From contig JANMWN010000147.1 in NCBI GenBank assembly GCA_031394045.1, forward strand, positions 1 to 39,946: 39,946 bases of DNA, in the 5' to 3' direction. How positions within the stretch are numbered: position 1 is the first letter of the stretch; the number at the start of each line of letters is the position of its first letter. Of the stretch, positions 24,018 through 32,180 are shown in pieces. Under the pieces are notes generated by a model. It was not told the DNA's origin, did no database searches, and saw only the letters and a program-made list of their open reading frames with translations. A program made the position numbers and the translations under genes. Origin of the DNA: JANYIP01 sp031394045. GTDB taxonomy: Bacteria; Actinomycetota; Actinomycetes; Prado026.

Positions 24018-24701
24018 GTGAGCCTGGTCCTGCTGATCGAGGACGACGCGGCGATCCGGTCGGCGTTGATCCGGAGCCTGACGGCCCGCGGGCATGCGGT
24101 GCGTTCGTCGGCGGACGCGCTCAGCGGCTTGCGCGAGGCCGTCGACGGCAGACCCGACATCATCATCCTCGACCTCGGCCTGCCGGACCTCGACGGTATC
24201 GAGATGCTCCGGATGCTCCGCGCCGTCAGCACCGTCCCCGTCATCGTCGCCACGGCCCGCGACGACGACCCGTCGGTCGTGGGCGCCCTGGAGGCGGGTG
24301 CGGACGACTACGTCGTCAAACCGTTCAGTGCCGAGACCCTGAACGCCCGCATCCGCGCGGTCCTCCGCCGATCCGCCACTCCTGAGGCAGACTCGGCGCT
24401 GGTGGTCGGCGGGCTGTTCGTGGACCCCCGGACGAGGACGGTCACCCTCGACGGGGTCCCGCTCGAGCTGACGCCCAAGGAGTTCGAGCTGCTGGCCTAC
24501 CTTGCGGCCCGGCCCGGGCAGGTGATTCCCAAGCGCGAGCTGCTGACCGAGGTCTGGCGGCAGCCCTACGGCGGCGCCGACAAGACGGTCGACGTGCACC
24601 TGTCCTGGTTGCGCCGCAAGCTCGGCGAGAGCGCCCAGGCACCGCGGTACGTGGTCTCCGTCCGCGGCGTCGGCGTCAAGCTGGTGGAGCCGACGCAGTG
24701 A
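24018..24701 (+). CDS. OmpR/PhoB-family response regulator
   Basis: Cytosolic transcription factor of 227 residues. The receiver domain (1-120) has the acidic pair DD at 9-10, phospho-acceptor Asp52 in IIILDLGLPDLDG, and Lys101 in YVVKPF. The winged-helix effector (about 130-227) shows VPLELTPKEFELLAYLAARP and DVHLSWLRRKLGE. I chose the GTG at 24018 because the receiver begins right there; the frame is open far upstream, across the divergent promoter. Its stop overlaps the kinase GTG as GTGA. Signal unknown; a shared upstream box suggests that it controls itself, the exported protein and the flavin operon. Confidence 0.93.
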   Translation: MSLVLLIEDDAAIRSALIRSLTARGHAVRSSADALSGLREAVDGRPDIIILDLGLPDLDGIEMLRMLRAVSTVPVIVATARDDDPSVVGALEAGADDYVVKPFSAETLNARIRAVLRRSATPEADSALVVGGLFVDPRTRTVTLDGVPLELTPKEFELLAYLAARPGQVIPKRELLTEVWRQPYGGADKTVDVHLSWLRRKLGESAQAPRYVVSVRGVGVKLVEPTQ

Positions 24702-25981
24702 GACGGCAGATCCTTGCCACCGTTGCCGCGTCGACCCTGGTGGTGCTGCTCGCGTTCCTCGTGCCGCTCGCATGGCTCGTACGCACCTCTGCCGCCGACC
24801 GGGCCACGAGCGAGGCAACGCTAGGTGTCCAGCCCATCGCCGCCGTGGCCGCGACGCTTCCTACCGACCAGCTGGCTCTGGTCGTCGACGCCGTCCGTGG
24901 TCGGCTCGGGGAGCCGGTGACCGTGTTCCTTCCCGACGGGACCGTCCTAGGAGACCAGCGGCCGGTGACCGACTCGGTCCGGCTGGCCCGACAGCAGACG
25001 GCCTTCAGCGCGGATCTCCCGAACGGCGGTCGGGAGATCCTGATCTCCATCACCTCCGCCGACGCGAAGACTGCCGTCATCCGCGCCGAGATCCCCCGGT
25101 CCCGCCTGGCTCGAGGGGTCGGTCCTGCCTGGTTCGTCCTGGGGCTCCTCGGCGTGGCACTGCTCGGGCTCGCGCTGCTGGTGGCCGATCGGTTGGCGCG
25201 GTCGTTCCTGCGCCCCCTGCACGCTCTCACCGACACAGCATCGCGCCTCGGCGCAGGCGACCTGGATGCCAGGCTTGACCCCCGCGGGCCGCCCGAGGTC
25301 GCCGACGCCGGACGCGCGCTCAACCGGCTCGGCGGCCGGATCGGCGACCTGCTCAAGGCCGAACGAGAGCAGGTCGCCGACCTCTCGCACCGGCTGCGTA
25401 CGCCTCTGAGCGCCCTGCGACTGGACGCCGAGGGCCTGCAGGACGACGAGGAGCGCAGCCGGCTGAGCCGTGACGTCGACGGGCTGAGCCGCGTCGTCGA
25501 CCAGGTGATCAGCGAGGCCCGGCGACCGGTTCGTGAAGGCGTCACGCCCACCTGTGACGCCGCCGCTGTCGTCGCGGGGCGGGTAGCCTTCTGGCAGGTG
25601 CTCGCGGACGACACCGACCGGACGGTGCAGGTCCGGCTGGCCAAGGGGCCGATCCCTGTCCGACTCGTCGCGGGAGATCTGGCAGCTGCCGTGGATGCAT
25701 TGCTGGGCAACGTCTTTGCCCACACGCCTGACGGCACCGCCTTCGCGGTCGACCTCACCCGAGTACCTGGGGGCGGCGCCAGGGTGATCGTCGAGGACGC
25801 CGGGCCCGGGCTGCCGACACGCGAGGTGCTGGCACGAGGGACAAGCGGCGGCGGGTCGTCTGGGCTGGGGCTGGACATCGTCCGCCGTGGCGCCGAGGCC
25901 TCGGGGGGCGGGATGGCGGTGCTGCACGGCACGCAGGGCGGGACACGGGTGGTGCTGGAGCTCGGCCCTCCGGTGCTATGA
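24698..25981 (+). CDS. Membrane sensor histidine kinase
   Basis: Partner kinase of 427 residues. Two membrane helices (about 6-28 and 143-163) frame an extracytoplasmic domain of some 110 residues without recognisable fold. A HAMP segment follows (FLRPLHALTDTASRLGAGDL), then the H-box DLSHRLRTPLSAL with His231, the N-box LLGNVFAHTP (Asn338), and the ATP lid DAGPGL (367-372) and SGLGLDIVRR. All catalytic elements are present. Start overlaps the regulator stop. It runs towards the ApbE operon and ends 48 bases from the operon's 3' end, convergent. Confidence 0.93.
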   Translation: MRRQILATVAASTLVVLLAFLVPLAWLVRTSAADRATSEATLGVQPIAAVAATLPTDQLALVVDAVRGRLGEPVTVFLPDGTVLGDQRPVTDSVRLARQQTAFSADLPNGGREILISITSADAKTAVIRAEIPRSRLARGVGPAWFVLGLLGVALLGLALLVADRLARSFLRPLHALTDTASRLGAGDLDARLDPRGPPEVADAGRALNRLGGRIGDLLKAEREQVADLSHRLRTPLSALRLDAEGLQDDEERSRLSRDVDGLSRVVDQVISEARRPVREGVTPTCDAAAVVAGRVAFWQVLADDTDRTVQVRLAKGPIPVRLVAGDLAAAVDALLGNVFAHTPDGTAFAVDLTRVPGGGARVIVEDAGPGLPTREVLARGTSGGGSSGLGLDIVRRGAEASGGGMAVLHGTQGGTRVVLELGPPVL

Positions 25982-26029
25982 GGATCGAGCTCCAGCACCA
26001 GGCAATCAGGCCCTCACACCTGTTGCCGG

Positions 26030-26266
26030 TCAAAGATTCTGGTCCAGGAACATCGCCCGTCGCGGGCAGCCCGAGACCGCTCGCTCGGCCTGCGCCAGAT
26101 CTCGGCCCTCCAGCTCCCGCTCGGTGATGATCGGGTACCCCCACGAGTCGACGGTGACGACGTCAGGGGCCAGGTGGGTGCAGATGCCGACCCCCTCGCA
26201 GGCGACCGGGTCGACCCGCAGGATCGGCGCGGCCCGGCGGCTGACCTGGCTGGTGCGCGTACGCAT
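26030..26266 (-). CDS. Three-cysteine ferredoxin ([3Fe-4S]-type)
   Basis: Small electron carrier of 78 residues. The ligands are Cys23 and Cys29 in ACEGVGICTHLAP and Cys67 in SGCPRRA; the second ligand of a [4Fe-4S] site is replaced (G-V region), as in actinobacterial [3Fe-4S] ferredoxins that serve P450s. No P450 is adjacent. The ATG follows the stop of the NuoF-like gene with no gap, so it is the last gene of the redox operon and the likely electron partner of that flavoprotein. Cytosolic. Confidence 0.88.
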   Translation of the reverse strand: MRTRTSQVSRRAAPILRVDPVACEGVGICTHLAPDVVTVDSWGYPIITERELEGRDLAQAERAVSGCPRRAMFLDQNL

Positions 26267-27607
26267 CTAGGCTCCACTCGGTACGGGAACCACCGGAGCG
26301 GTACCCGCGTGCAGGCAGCGGTGCCGGTGGACGTGCTGGCGAACATCCGCTGAGAAGGTGTGCAGCGCGGTAGTGACCAGGCGTACCGCGCCATCGGGAT
26401 GGCTGCAGCCACCGCGCCCGTCGACCTCGCCGGCGAACCGCCGGAGCCGGGCGAGGTCGGAGCGGCGGGCCGAACCCTCGGCCAGCTGCCCGACGAGGTC
26501 AGCCACCGCGCGCAGCCCGAACATGCAGGGACCGCACTGCCTCGCACTGCTGCTGGCGAGGTAGTCGACGATGCGCGCGGTCTCGGCCAGCCCGCACGCG
26601 CCGGCCGGAAGCGGGACCACGATCCCAGGGCCCAGGGTGTGGCCTTCGGCGCGCAGAGCCGGTTCGTGGACCGGCAGGCCGCCGATCTGCGACCAGGTCA
26701 CCCAGGTCCCGCCGTACCCACCGAGCAGCGCGGCGGCCGGGACCCCGTGCTCCCGCGACCACTCGATACCGACGAGGTCGTCGAAGGTTGCGGACGGAGG
26801 CACGTCAAGGACCAATCGATCGCGCCTGCCCACCACCGTCACCAGCGTCGCCGGCCGGTAGGCCCCCACACCCGTGCGCGCCGCCAACGCCGTGCGCGCG
26901 AACGTCTCGACGTTGGAGACGAGCGTGGGACGGCCGTCGACCCCTGACACCGCCGACGGCACCCGACGGAACGCCGGCAGCGCCGGGCCACCCGAGAGCG
27001 CCTGGACCACGGCGCTGGACTCGCCCGTCAGGTAGTGCGAAGGGCCGGAGCGCACGACGATCGGGGGGTCGACGACGCCGGCCTCACGCCGCTCCGCCAA
27101 AGCCTGCTCGACCGACAACCGCGTCATCGACGCGCCGTCGTGCAGCCAGACGACGACCGATCGCGCGGCCATGGTCTCGGCCGCGGACACCGCTCCGTCG
27201 AGGACCAGGTGAGGCCGCAGCTGCAGCAACGCGGCGTCCTTGGCGCTGCAGGACTCGCTCTCAGCGCCGTTGACCACCACTGTCCCGCCACCGCCGGCGG
27301 CCAGTGCCGTACGCCACTTCCTGGCAAGCGGAAAGTGACCACCACCGCGACCGGTGAGGCCGATGGTGGTGATCGCGTCCAAGAGCTCGGCACCGTGGGA
27401 CCCGACCGCCGACGGCCGCGCCCCGAAGACGCGGACATGGTCGCCGAGGCCCTGCGGCGTTGCCCCGGCCGAGAGCTCGGAGCCGACGAGAGCGAACCGG
27501 ACCCCGCTGTCGAGGACTCCGATGGGCGCAAGCGGTGCGAGGGGCGCGGCGGCTCCGGGCGCGCTGTCCCCCTCGCCCGGACGGACGACGTGGAGCGCGC
27601 GGGTCAT
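26267..27607 (-). CDS. NuoF-like flavoprotein with variant iron-sulfur site
   Basis: Protein of 446 residues related to the NADH-binding subunit of complex I. FMN/NADH-region motifs are GLTGRGGGHFPLARKW (83-98) and NGAESESCSAKDAALLQLRP (113-132), then SNVETFA (231-237). The C-terminal cluster motif, normally S-C-G-x-C-x-P-C plus a distant Cys, is S-A355-R-Q-C358-G-P-C361 with Cys401: the first ligand is Ala, so a three-Cys cluster is likely. The start at 27607 overlaps the previous gene's stop as ATGA. No NuoE or NuoG is nearby, so this is not complex I. I infer that it links a nicotinamide or ferredoxin pool to the membrane haem protein. Confidence 0.85.
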   Translation of the reverse strand: MTRALHVVRPGEGDSAPGAAAPLAPLAPIGVLDSGVRFALVGSELSAGATPQGLGDHVRVFGARPSAVGSHGAELLDAITTIGLTGRGGGHFPLARKWRTALAAGGGGTVVVNGAESESCSAKDAALLQLRPHLVLDGAVSAAETMAARSVVVWLHDGASMTRLSVEQALAERREAGVVDPPIVVRSGPSHYLTGESSAVVQALSGGPALPAFRRVPSAVSGVDGRPTLVSNVETFARTALAARTGVGAYRPATLVTVVGRRDRLVLDVPPSATFDDLVGIEWSREHGVPAAALLGGYGGTWVTWSQIGGLPVHEPALRAEGHTLGPGIVVPLPAGACGLAETARIVDYLASSSARQCGPCMFGLRAVADLVGQLAEGSARRSDLARLRRFAGEVDGRGGCSHPDGAVRLVTTALHTFSADVRQHVHRHRCLHAGTAPVVPVPSGA

Positions 27608-28263
27608 CGGCGGTCGCCCACGAGCTCGGCGACCCGGTCGGCGGGGGTCTTGGCGACGTACCGGCTGAGCGCGAGGACCAGGGTCGCCGCACCCGTGACG
27701 ACGTACATCCCCATGAGCAGCGGGGTGTCGCTGCCCGAGAGCACCCCGTGCACCCACACCAGGACCAGGGACACCGCCGCCACCTTGTGGATCGGCCACC
27801 ACACCCGCGAACCGACGTGCCCGGCGGTGGCTGCGGTGATGCCGGCCAGGAGCCCGGCATAGGTCCCGATCACACCAAGGGTCACCGGGACGGGACGGTA
27901 GGTCGCACCCATCGGTAGCAAGGCTCCACTGAGCCCGACGCCCGCGTACTTGTCGGTGGCGAGCACGACGACGTGAAGGACCATGAACGCCAGCGTGAAG
28001 ACGGAGAGGCTGATGTGCAGACGGATCCGTGCCGCCGCGCTGGGCCGCCGGATCCGGGTACGCCGCGGGTGCGACAGGACGAGGCCGAGGACGACGAGGG
28101 CGACCAGGAGGAGGTAGGCGGTCGTGCCTGCGGCCCGGCCGACGATCCACGGAGCCTGGCGGTTGGTCGACACCCTGCTGACGGCGGCGCCGATCAGCCA
28201 GCTCGTGACCGCTGCGCTGACGGTGATCAGCAGCACGATCCCGAGTGCCCGGAGCGTCCTCAT
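27604..28263 (-). CDS. Ferric-reductase-like transmembrane haem protein
   Basis: Integral membrane protein of 219 residues with about six helices. Two helices carry spaced histidine pairs, His83/His97 (RLHISLSVFTLAFMVLHVVV) and His159/His172 (IHKVAAVSLVLVWVHG), the arrangement that holds two b haems across the membrane in ferric reductase/NOX-type proteins. No FAD/NAD domain is attached, so electrons must come from another protein, plausibly the NuoF-like product and the ferredoxin encoded downstream. ATG overlaps the apbE stop as ATGA. Electron flow outward to the exported partners is inferred from operon structure. Confidence 0.85.
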   Translation of the reverse strand: MRTLRALGIVLLITVSAAVTSWLIGAAVSRVSTNRQAPWIVGRAAGTTAYLLLVALVVLGLVLSHPRRTRIRRPSAAARIRLHISLSVFTLAFMVLHVVVLATDKYAGVGLSGALLPMGATYRPVPVTLGVIGTYAGLLAGITAATAGHVGSRVWWPIHKVAAVSLVLVWVHGVLSGSDTPLLMGMYVVTGAATLVLALSRYVAKTPADRVAELVGDRR

Positions 28264-29273
28264 ACGGCTGCCCGGCACACGATGAACGGCTCGGCAGCGG
28301 CGGTGTGCCCGAGCGTTCCCGCGTCGTCCACCCACAGCGCGACCAGCCCGCGCGTCGCCGCCGACTCGGCGATCCCGTCCTCGCCCAGCAGGAACAGGGC
28401 CTTGCTCCAGACCTCAGCCTTGGCCGGGTCCGACTGAACGACGGTGACGGCTCGGAGCCCGTGACCTCCTGGCTCGAGGGTCCGCGGGTCGATCAGGTGG
28501 TGCACCTCGCGCCCGCCGGTCCGCCACCGACGCACCCGCGTCGACGACGTCGTGCACGCCAGGTCGCGGACCGACAGGACAGCGACCGGATCCGGGCCGC
28601 CGCTCGGGTCCTCGACCCCTACCAACCAGCGGTCGCCGTCGGGGCCGTCGCCGCCCATCGCGCAGTCTCCTCCGGCCTCGACGAGCAGGCCGCGCCCGGC
28701 GCCACGCAAGGCATCGGCGGCCCAGCGCACGGCAAGCCCCTTGCCGATTCCGCCGAGGTCGATCGGCTCCGGTCCGATCCGCACGGCTGACCGCCCCAGG
28801 TCGAACGCCGGCTCCCAGCCGGGGCGGTGGCCATCGCCCGCGCCGGGGTGGTCCACCTCTCCCTGCGCGGCGCCGTCCAGCTCGACCTCCTTCGTCTCGA
28901 ACGGCAGCGTCCGGTCGTACCCGAGCGAGGTCAGGGTCACCAGGACCCGAGGGTCGAAGAGCCCACCAGTCTCGACGTACGCCTCGTACGCCTCGCGGAT
29001 CGCCGCAAGCAGCAACGGCGGAACCTCGTGCCACGCATCAGGCGAACCGTTGGCCCGCATCAACGGGCTCGCGGGGTCGAACCGTGTGCAGGCAGCCTCG
29101 ACGTCCCGGAAGACCTGCTCGGCGGCGGCCATGGCAACGGGCGTCCCCTGGCCGCCGTCGACCACGTGGAGGTTGACCTCGGTGGCCATGGCGCGGAACG
29201 TCGCCGAGTGGTTCTGCGGGACCCGGACGGCGAGGGTGCCGACCGGGAAGGGCGACGTCGGACCGCTGATCAC
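28260..29273 (-). CDS. apbE: FAD:protein FMN transferase (ApbE)
   Basis: Enzyme of 337 residues that attaches FMN from FAD to Thr/Ser of target proteins. Family motifs are FRAMATEVNLHV near the start (usual position of the MGT motif), IDLGGIGKG (171-179), VEAGGDCAMGG (198-208, AGGD) and HHLIDPRT (258-265). I see no signal peptide or lipobox, so it appears cytosolic, unlike many ApbE lipoproteins. GTG start overlaps the preceding stop as GTGA. The partners are two exported small proteins upstream and the haem membrane protein downstream; no gene in the window has an FMN_bind domain, so the acceptor must be sought among the exported proteins or elsewhere. Confidence 0.93.
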   Translation of the reverse strand: MISGPTSPFPVGTLAVRVPQNHSATFRAMATEVNLHVVDGGQGTPVAMAAAEQVFRDVEAACTRFDPASPLMRANGSPDAWHEVPPLLLAAIREAYEAYVETGGLFDPRVLVTLTSLGYDRTLPFETKEVELDGAAQGEVDHPGAGDGHRPGWEPAFDLGRSAVRIGPEPIDLGGIGKGLAVRWAADALRGAGRGLLVEAGGDCAMGGDGPDGDRWLVGVEDPSGGPDPVAVLSVRDLACTTSSTRVRRWRTGGREVHHLIDPRTLEPGGHGLRAVTVVQSDPAKAEVWSKALFLLGEDGIAESAATRGLVALWVDDAGTLGHTAAAEPFIVCRAAV

Positions 29274-29746
29274 GGCTTCCCCGACGCGCCCGTGGTGGTG
29301 TTGGGCGGCGGCGGCGCGGCTGCCGGTGGCTTGGACGACCCCTTCTTAGCGGTGGTCGTCGTCGTGCCCTTGCTCGCCGAGCCCGAGCTTGCGCCCGAGC
29401 CGGAGCTCCGCGACGTGGAGCGCGAGGTCGCCCCCGCTGTCGTGGTGCGCCCGGTGGTGCCGTTGAGGGCCGCGACCTGGAGCCGGAGCGCTGCCACCTG
29501 CTTGCTGAGCTGGGCGACGGTGGCAGCGCGGGCCGCGACGGCCGCGCGCAGGCTGGCCAGGGTCGCGTCCGAGACCGTCGCGGTGGCCGCTGCCGCGGGC
29601 TTGGTCGGTACCGGGGAGGCCGCTGCGGTCTTGAGCGGGTCGTGCCCGGCCGCCCAGGCGGTGGTCCCGGCGAAGAGTCCGGCGACCACCGGTGCGGCCA
29701 GGGCCGCTCCGGTCCAGCGGGCTGCGCGCCCGCGGGTGTCAGTCAT
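29270..29746 (-). CDS. Exported small coiled-coil protein with C-terminal NTTTGAS tail
   Basis: Protein of 158 residues, unknown family. Residues about 10-33 form a signal or anchor helix (ALAAPVVAGLFAGTTAWAAG). Residues about 55-95 are a short heptad-like coil (LASLRAAVAARAATVAQLSK, QVAALRLQVAAL). The rest is a Thr/Ser/Gly/Pro-rich disordered tail that ends NTTTGASGKP. N149-T-T-T-G-A-S155 fits the [D/N]xx[S/T]GA[S/T] pattern known for ApbE targets. I chose the ATG at 29746, which overlaps the upstream gene by eight bases; a GTG at 29755 is possible. Encoded directly before apbE. Role as flavinylated electron carrier is inference. Confidence 0.75.
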   Translation of the reverse strand: MTDTRGRAARWTGAALAAPVVAGLFAGTTAWAAGHDPLKTAAASPVPTKPAAAATATVSDATLASLRAAVAARAATVAQLSKQVAALRLQVAALNGTTGRTTTAGATSRSTSRSSGSGASSGSASKGTTTTTAKKGSSKPPAAAPPPPNTTTGASGKP

Positions 29747-30191
29747 CGCTGCCACCGTTGCCGTCGTCGCCGCCGCCGCCGGACGAGCTGGCTCCGGTCG
29801 TGGTGTGCGTCGGCGCGGGGGTCGGGGAGGCCGACGGACGTGGTGCCTCGGTCTTACGCACGGTCGGTCGTTTCGCCGGTGCCGTACTGGTCGAGGGGTG
29901 GCTGATGACGTGGGTGAACGCCTGCGCGGCGGCCCGCTGCTGGGCCAGCAGCGCGGCCTCGATCTGGGCCTTGGTCAGCGCCAGCGAGCCCTTGAGCCCG
30001 TTCGCCTGGCCGTCGAGCGCCTTGAGCTGAGCGGCGAGGGTGCTGGCGTCGCCCGCTCCCTGGGCCTGGCCTGAGGACGTGAGGGGAGTCTCGGTCGTGG
30101 CCGCGAACGCCGCGCCGACCGCGGCACCTGCGCCGACGACGACCGCTCCGGCCACGACGCTCGAGACCGCCATGCGACGAGTCCGGTTCAT
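29739..30191 (-). CDS. Exported small coiled-coil protein with C-terminal TTTGAS tail, first gene of redox operon
   Basis: Protein of 150 residues with the same plan as its neighbour. The N-terminus NRTRRMAVSSVVAGAVVVGA has a double arginine before the hydrophobic core, so Tat export is possible. A helical stretch follows (ASTLAAQLKALDGQANGLKG, then LTKAQIEAALLAQQRAAAQA), then a Pro/Thr tail with THTTTGASSSGG (TTTGAS at 130-135) and an acidic Gly end. It contains no cysteine and no haem motif. GGAGGACC precedes the ATG. It probably arose with the next gene by duplication, although overall identity is low. Function unknown. Confidence 0.78.
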   Translation of the reverse strand: MNRTRRMAVSSVVAGAVVVGAGAAVGAAFAATTETPLTSSGQAQGAGDASTLAAQLKALDGQANGLKGSLALTKAQIEAALLAQQRAAAQAFTHVISHPSTSTAPAKRPTVRKTEAPRPSASPTPAPTHTTTGASSSGGGGDDGNGGSDD

Positions 30192-30250
30192 GGGTCCTCC
30201 TGCTGCTAGGGGATCCCACAGTCACCTCCGGAGCAGCCGTGGCGGAAGGG

Positions 30251-30267
30251 GCTTAGCGCTGCGTTAG
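30251..30267 (-). promoter_or_regulatory. Putative response-regulator box upstream of redox operon
   Basis: On the minus strand CTAACGCAGCGCTAAGC lies 60 bases before the first gene of the operon. It shares CGCTAAGC and TAA at identical spacing with the box before the response regulator, in the same orientation relative to the gene it precedes. Confidence 0.5.
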
Positions 30268-30369
30268 GACGGCCTCGCCGCAATCTTGGGAAGGCGGCTC
30301 TCGGCGCACCCATCAGGCGCATCGGCTTGGTCCGCCCTGCCCGTCCTGCCGATCACCCAGGCAGGCCTG

Positions 30370-32007
30370 TCAAAGGCGCGGGTCGGCGTCACCGTCGAGA
30401 TAGCGGTCGGCGACCTGCTCGACGGCGACCATCGACCGTGGTGAACCGGTGACAGCGGAGAGGAACGAGACGCGGTCGACGGACAGCAGCTCGACGTCCG
30501 TCAGCGCCGTCACCGTCGCGGTCCGCGGTACCTGCCTCAGCAGGGCGATCTCGCCGAAGCCGTCTCCGGCAGCGAGCACCCGGAGCTGCCGCTCGCCCTG
30601 CGCGACGGTGACCTGCCCGGAGCGCACGAGGTAGTAGAGGTCCCCCACATCCCCCTCGCGGATCACCACCTGACCAGCGGGCACAGCGACCTCGGTGAGC
30701 GAGCGCGAGAGTACTTCGAGCGTGCGGGCGGCCAGCGGCGCGAACAGGTGCGAGCGCAGCAGCAGGTCGAGGTGCACCCCGGGAGCCAGAGACCGCTCGT
30801 CGAGTCCGCGGACCCGCGTCCAGCCGAGCAGCCCGACGAGGGGAAGGAACGCCCCTGCCGCGACGAAGGCCCCATGAGGCCCGAACCACCGTGCCAGCAA
30901 GGGCGCGAGGATCGCCCCGAGGGCGAGCCCGGCCATCGACAGACCCTCCTGGATGCCAAAGATGCGGGACAGGATCTCGCTGGACGCGCTGCGCTGCAGG
31001 AGCGTACGACTGCTGACGTTGAGGAAGGCGCCGCCGGCGCCCGCGGCCGCGAGCAGGACCAGCGCGGCCCATGGTGACCGGACGATGCCCAGCAGCGCGA
31101 TCGCGATCCCGGTGACGGCGATGCCGGACAGCACCGCCGGAACCAGACGCCGTCGGCCGACCAGGACCACGGTCGCGCCGGCCCCGATGATGGCGCCGGC
31201 CCCCAGGGCGGAGGTGAGTACGCCCGCCCCAGAACCGTCCATGCCCAGGACCTCGATGGCCAGCAGCACGATCAGCACGTCCAGGAGGCCGACCACCAGG
31301 AACTGCGCCCCGACCATCAGTACGAGCATCGCTGCCCCGACGTCCGTCCCGAGCTGCCGGAAACCTTCCAGGGCTGAGGCTCCGAGCCGTTCGGGTACGA
31401 GCCTGATCATCGCGGGACGGGCGACCAGACCGTTCGCCAGCAACGCCGCGGCGCCCATCGCGACCCCGAGGACCACGAACACGGCTCCCGCTCCGTGCGT
31501 CGCCAGCAGCAGTCCGCCGGCCGCCGGACCGAGGAACCCGGCTACCCCTTCGATCGCGCTGGACGCCGAGTTGCCGGCCGTGAGCTGCTCCGGTGTCTCG
31601 ACGATGTCGGGCAGGATCGCCTGGTGCACCGGGCGCGTGAGGGTGACCGCGCTCGCCGACGACGCCGCGAGGACCACGACGATCCCGAAGGGCAGACCGG
31701 TCACGAGAGCGAACCCCGCGGCCACCATGCACACGCACTGCGCGGCATAGCCGAGCGCCAGCGCGTGGTTGCGCGCGAGCCGGTCACCGAGCACCGACCC
31801 GAGAGGTGCGAGGAGGGCCGCAGGAACCAGCTGCATCAACGCGACGAGTCCCGCCGTGGCAGCACCACCGCGTTCGAAGGCCCACACCAGGATGGCCAGC
31901 CAGGTGGCGAACTCCGCCGTGCCGAAGAAGAGGTACGCCAGGAGCACTCGTCGCAGGGGGCCGCTGCGGAGCACAGCGACGACAACCTCGGTCGTCGTCG
32001 ACTCCAT
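30370..32007 (-). CDS. MFS transporter fused to a C-terminal cyclic-nucleotide-binding domain
   Basis: Membrane protein of 545 residues. About residues 10-400 are a 12-helix MFS carrier (LLAYLFFGTAEFATWLAILV at the start, then LGDRLARNHALALG, the MFS motif A region). The last 120 or so residues are a CRP/PKA-type cNMP domain: VPAGQVVIREGDVGDLYYLV, then VLAAGDGFGEIALLRQVPRT-ATV, which holds the phosphate-binding cassette G-E-I-A-L-x-x-x-x-R-T-A-T. Arg is present where cyclic nucleotide phosphate is bound. It may be a ligand-gated exporter; substrate unknown. I chose ATG 32007, with GGAAGAGG before it, over a TTG nine codons earlier. No operon partner. Confidence 0.9.
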   Translation of the reverse strand: MESTTTEVVVAVLRSGPLRRVLLAYLFFGTAEFATWLAILVWAFERGGAATAGLVALMQLVPAALLAPLGSVLGDRLARNHALALGYAAQCVCMVAAGFALVTGLPFGIVVVLAASSASAVTLTRPVHQAILPDIVETPEQLTAGNSASSAIEGVAGFLGPAAGGLLLATHGAGAVFVVLGVAMGAAALLANGLVARPAMIRLVPERLGASALEGFRQLGTDVGAAMLVLMVGAQFLVVGLLDVLIVLLAIEVLGMDGSGAGVLTSALGAGAIIGAGATVVLVGRRRLVPAVLSGIAVTGIAIALLGIVRSPWAALVLLAAAGAGGAFLNVSSRTLLQRSASSEILSRIFGIQEGLSMAGLALGAILAPLLARWFGPHGAFVAAGAFLPLVGLLGWTRVRGLDERSLAPGVHLDLLLRSHLFAPLAARTLEVLSRSLTEVAVPAGQVVIREGDVGDLYYLVRSGQVTVAQGERQLRVLAAGDGFGEIALLRQVPRTATVTALTDVELLSVDRVSFLSAVTGSPRSMVAVEQVADRYLDGDADPRL

Positions 32008-32180
32008 CGAATGCGGCCTCTTCCTGGAAGCCAAAGGCTAGTGGGAACAGACTGTTCACACCCACTTGAGGCGCCGACCCTTGAATAGCAGCAGGACCGT
32101 GCCGCCGCCCCACTTCACCAGGCCTGCACCGTCCTGGTACACGAAGGCCAGGAGGCTGGCGCACGTCCCATCGGCGCAGG

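Noticed and set aside
32035..32180. A small protein on the minus strand ending QDGAGLVKWGGGTVLLLFKG and a few residues
   Set aside because: The end looks protein-like, but no good start codon or ribosome site lies between the manA stop and this stretch; it may be a remnant.
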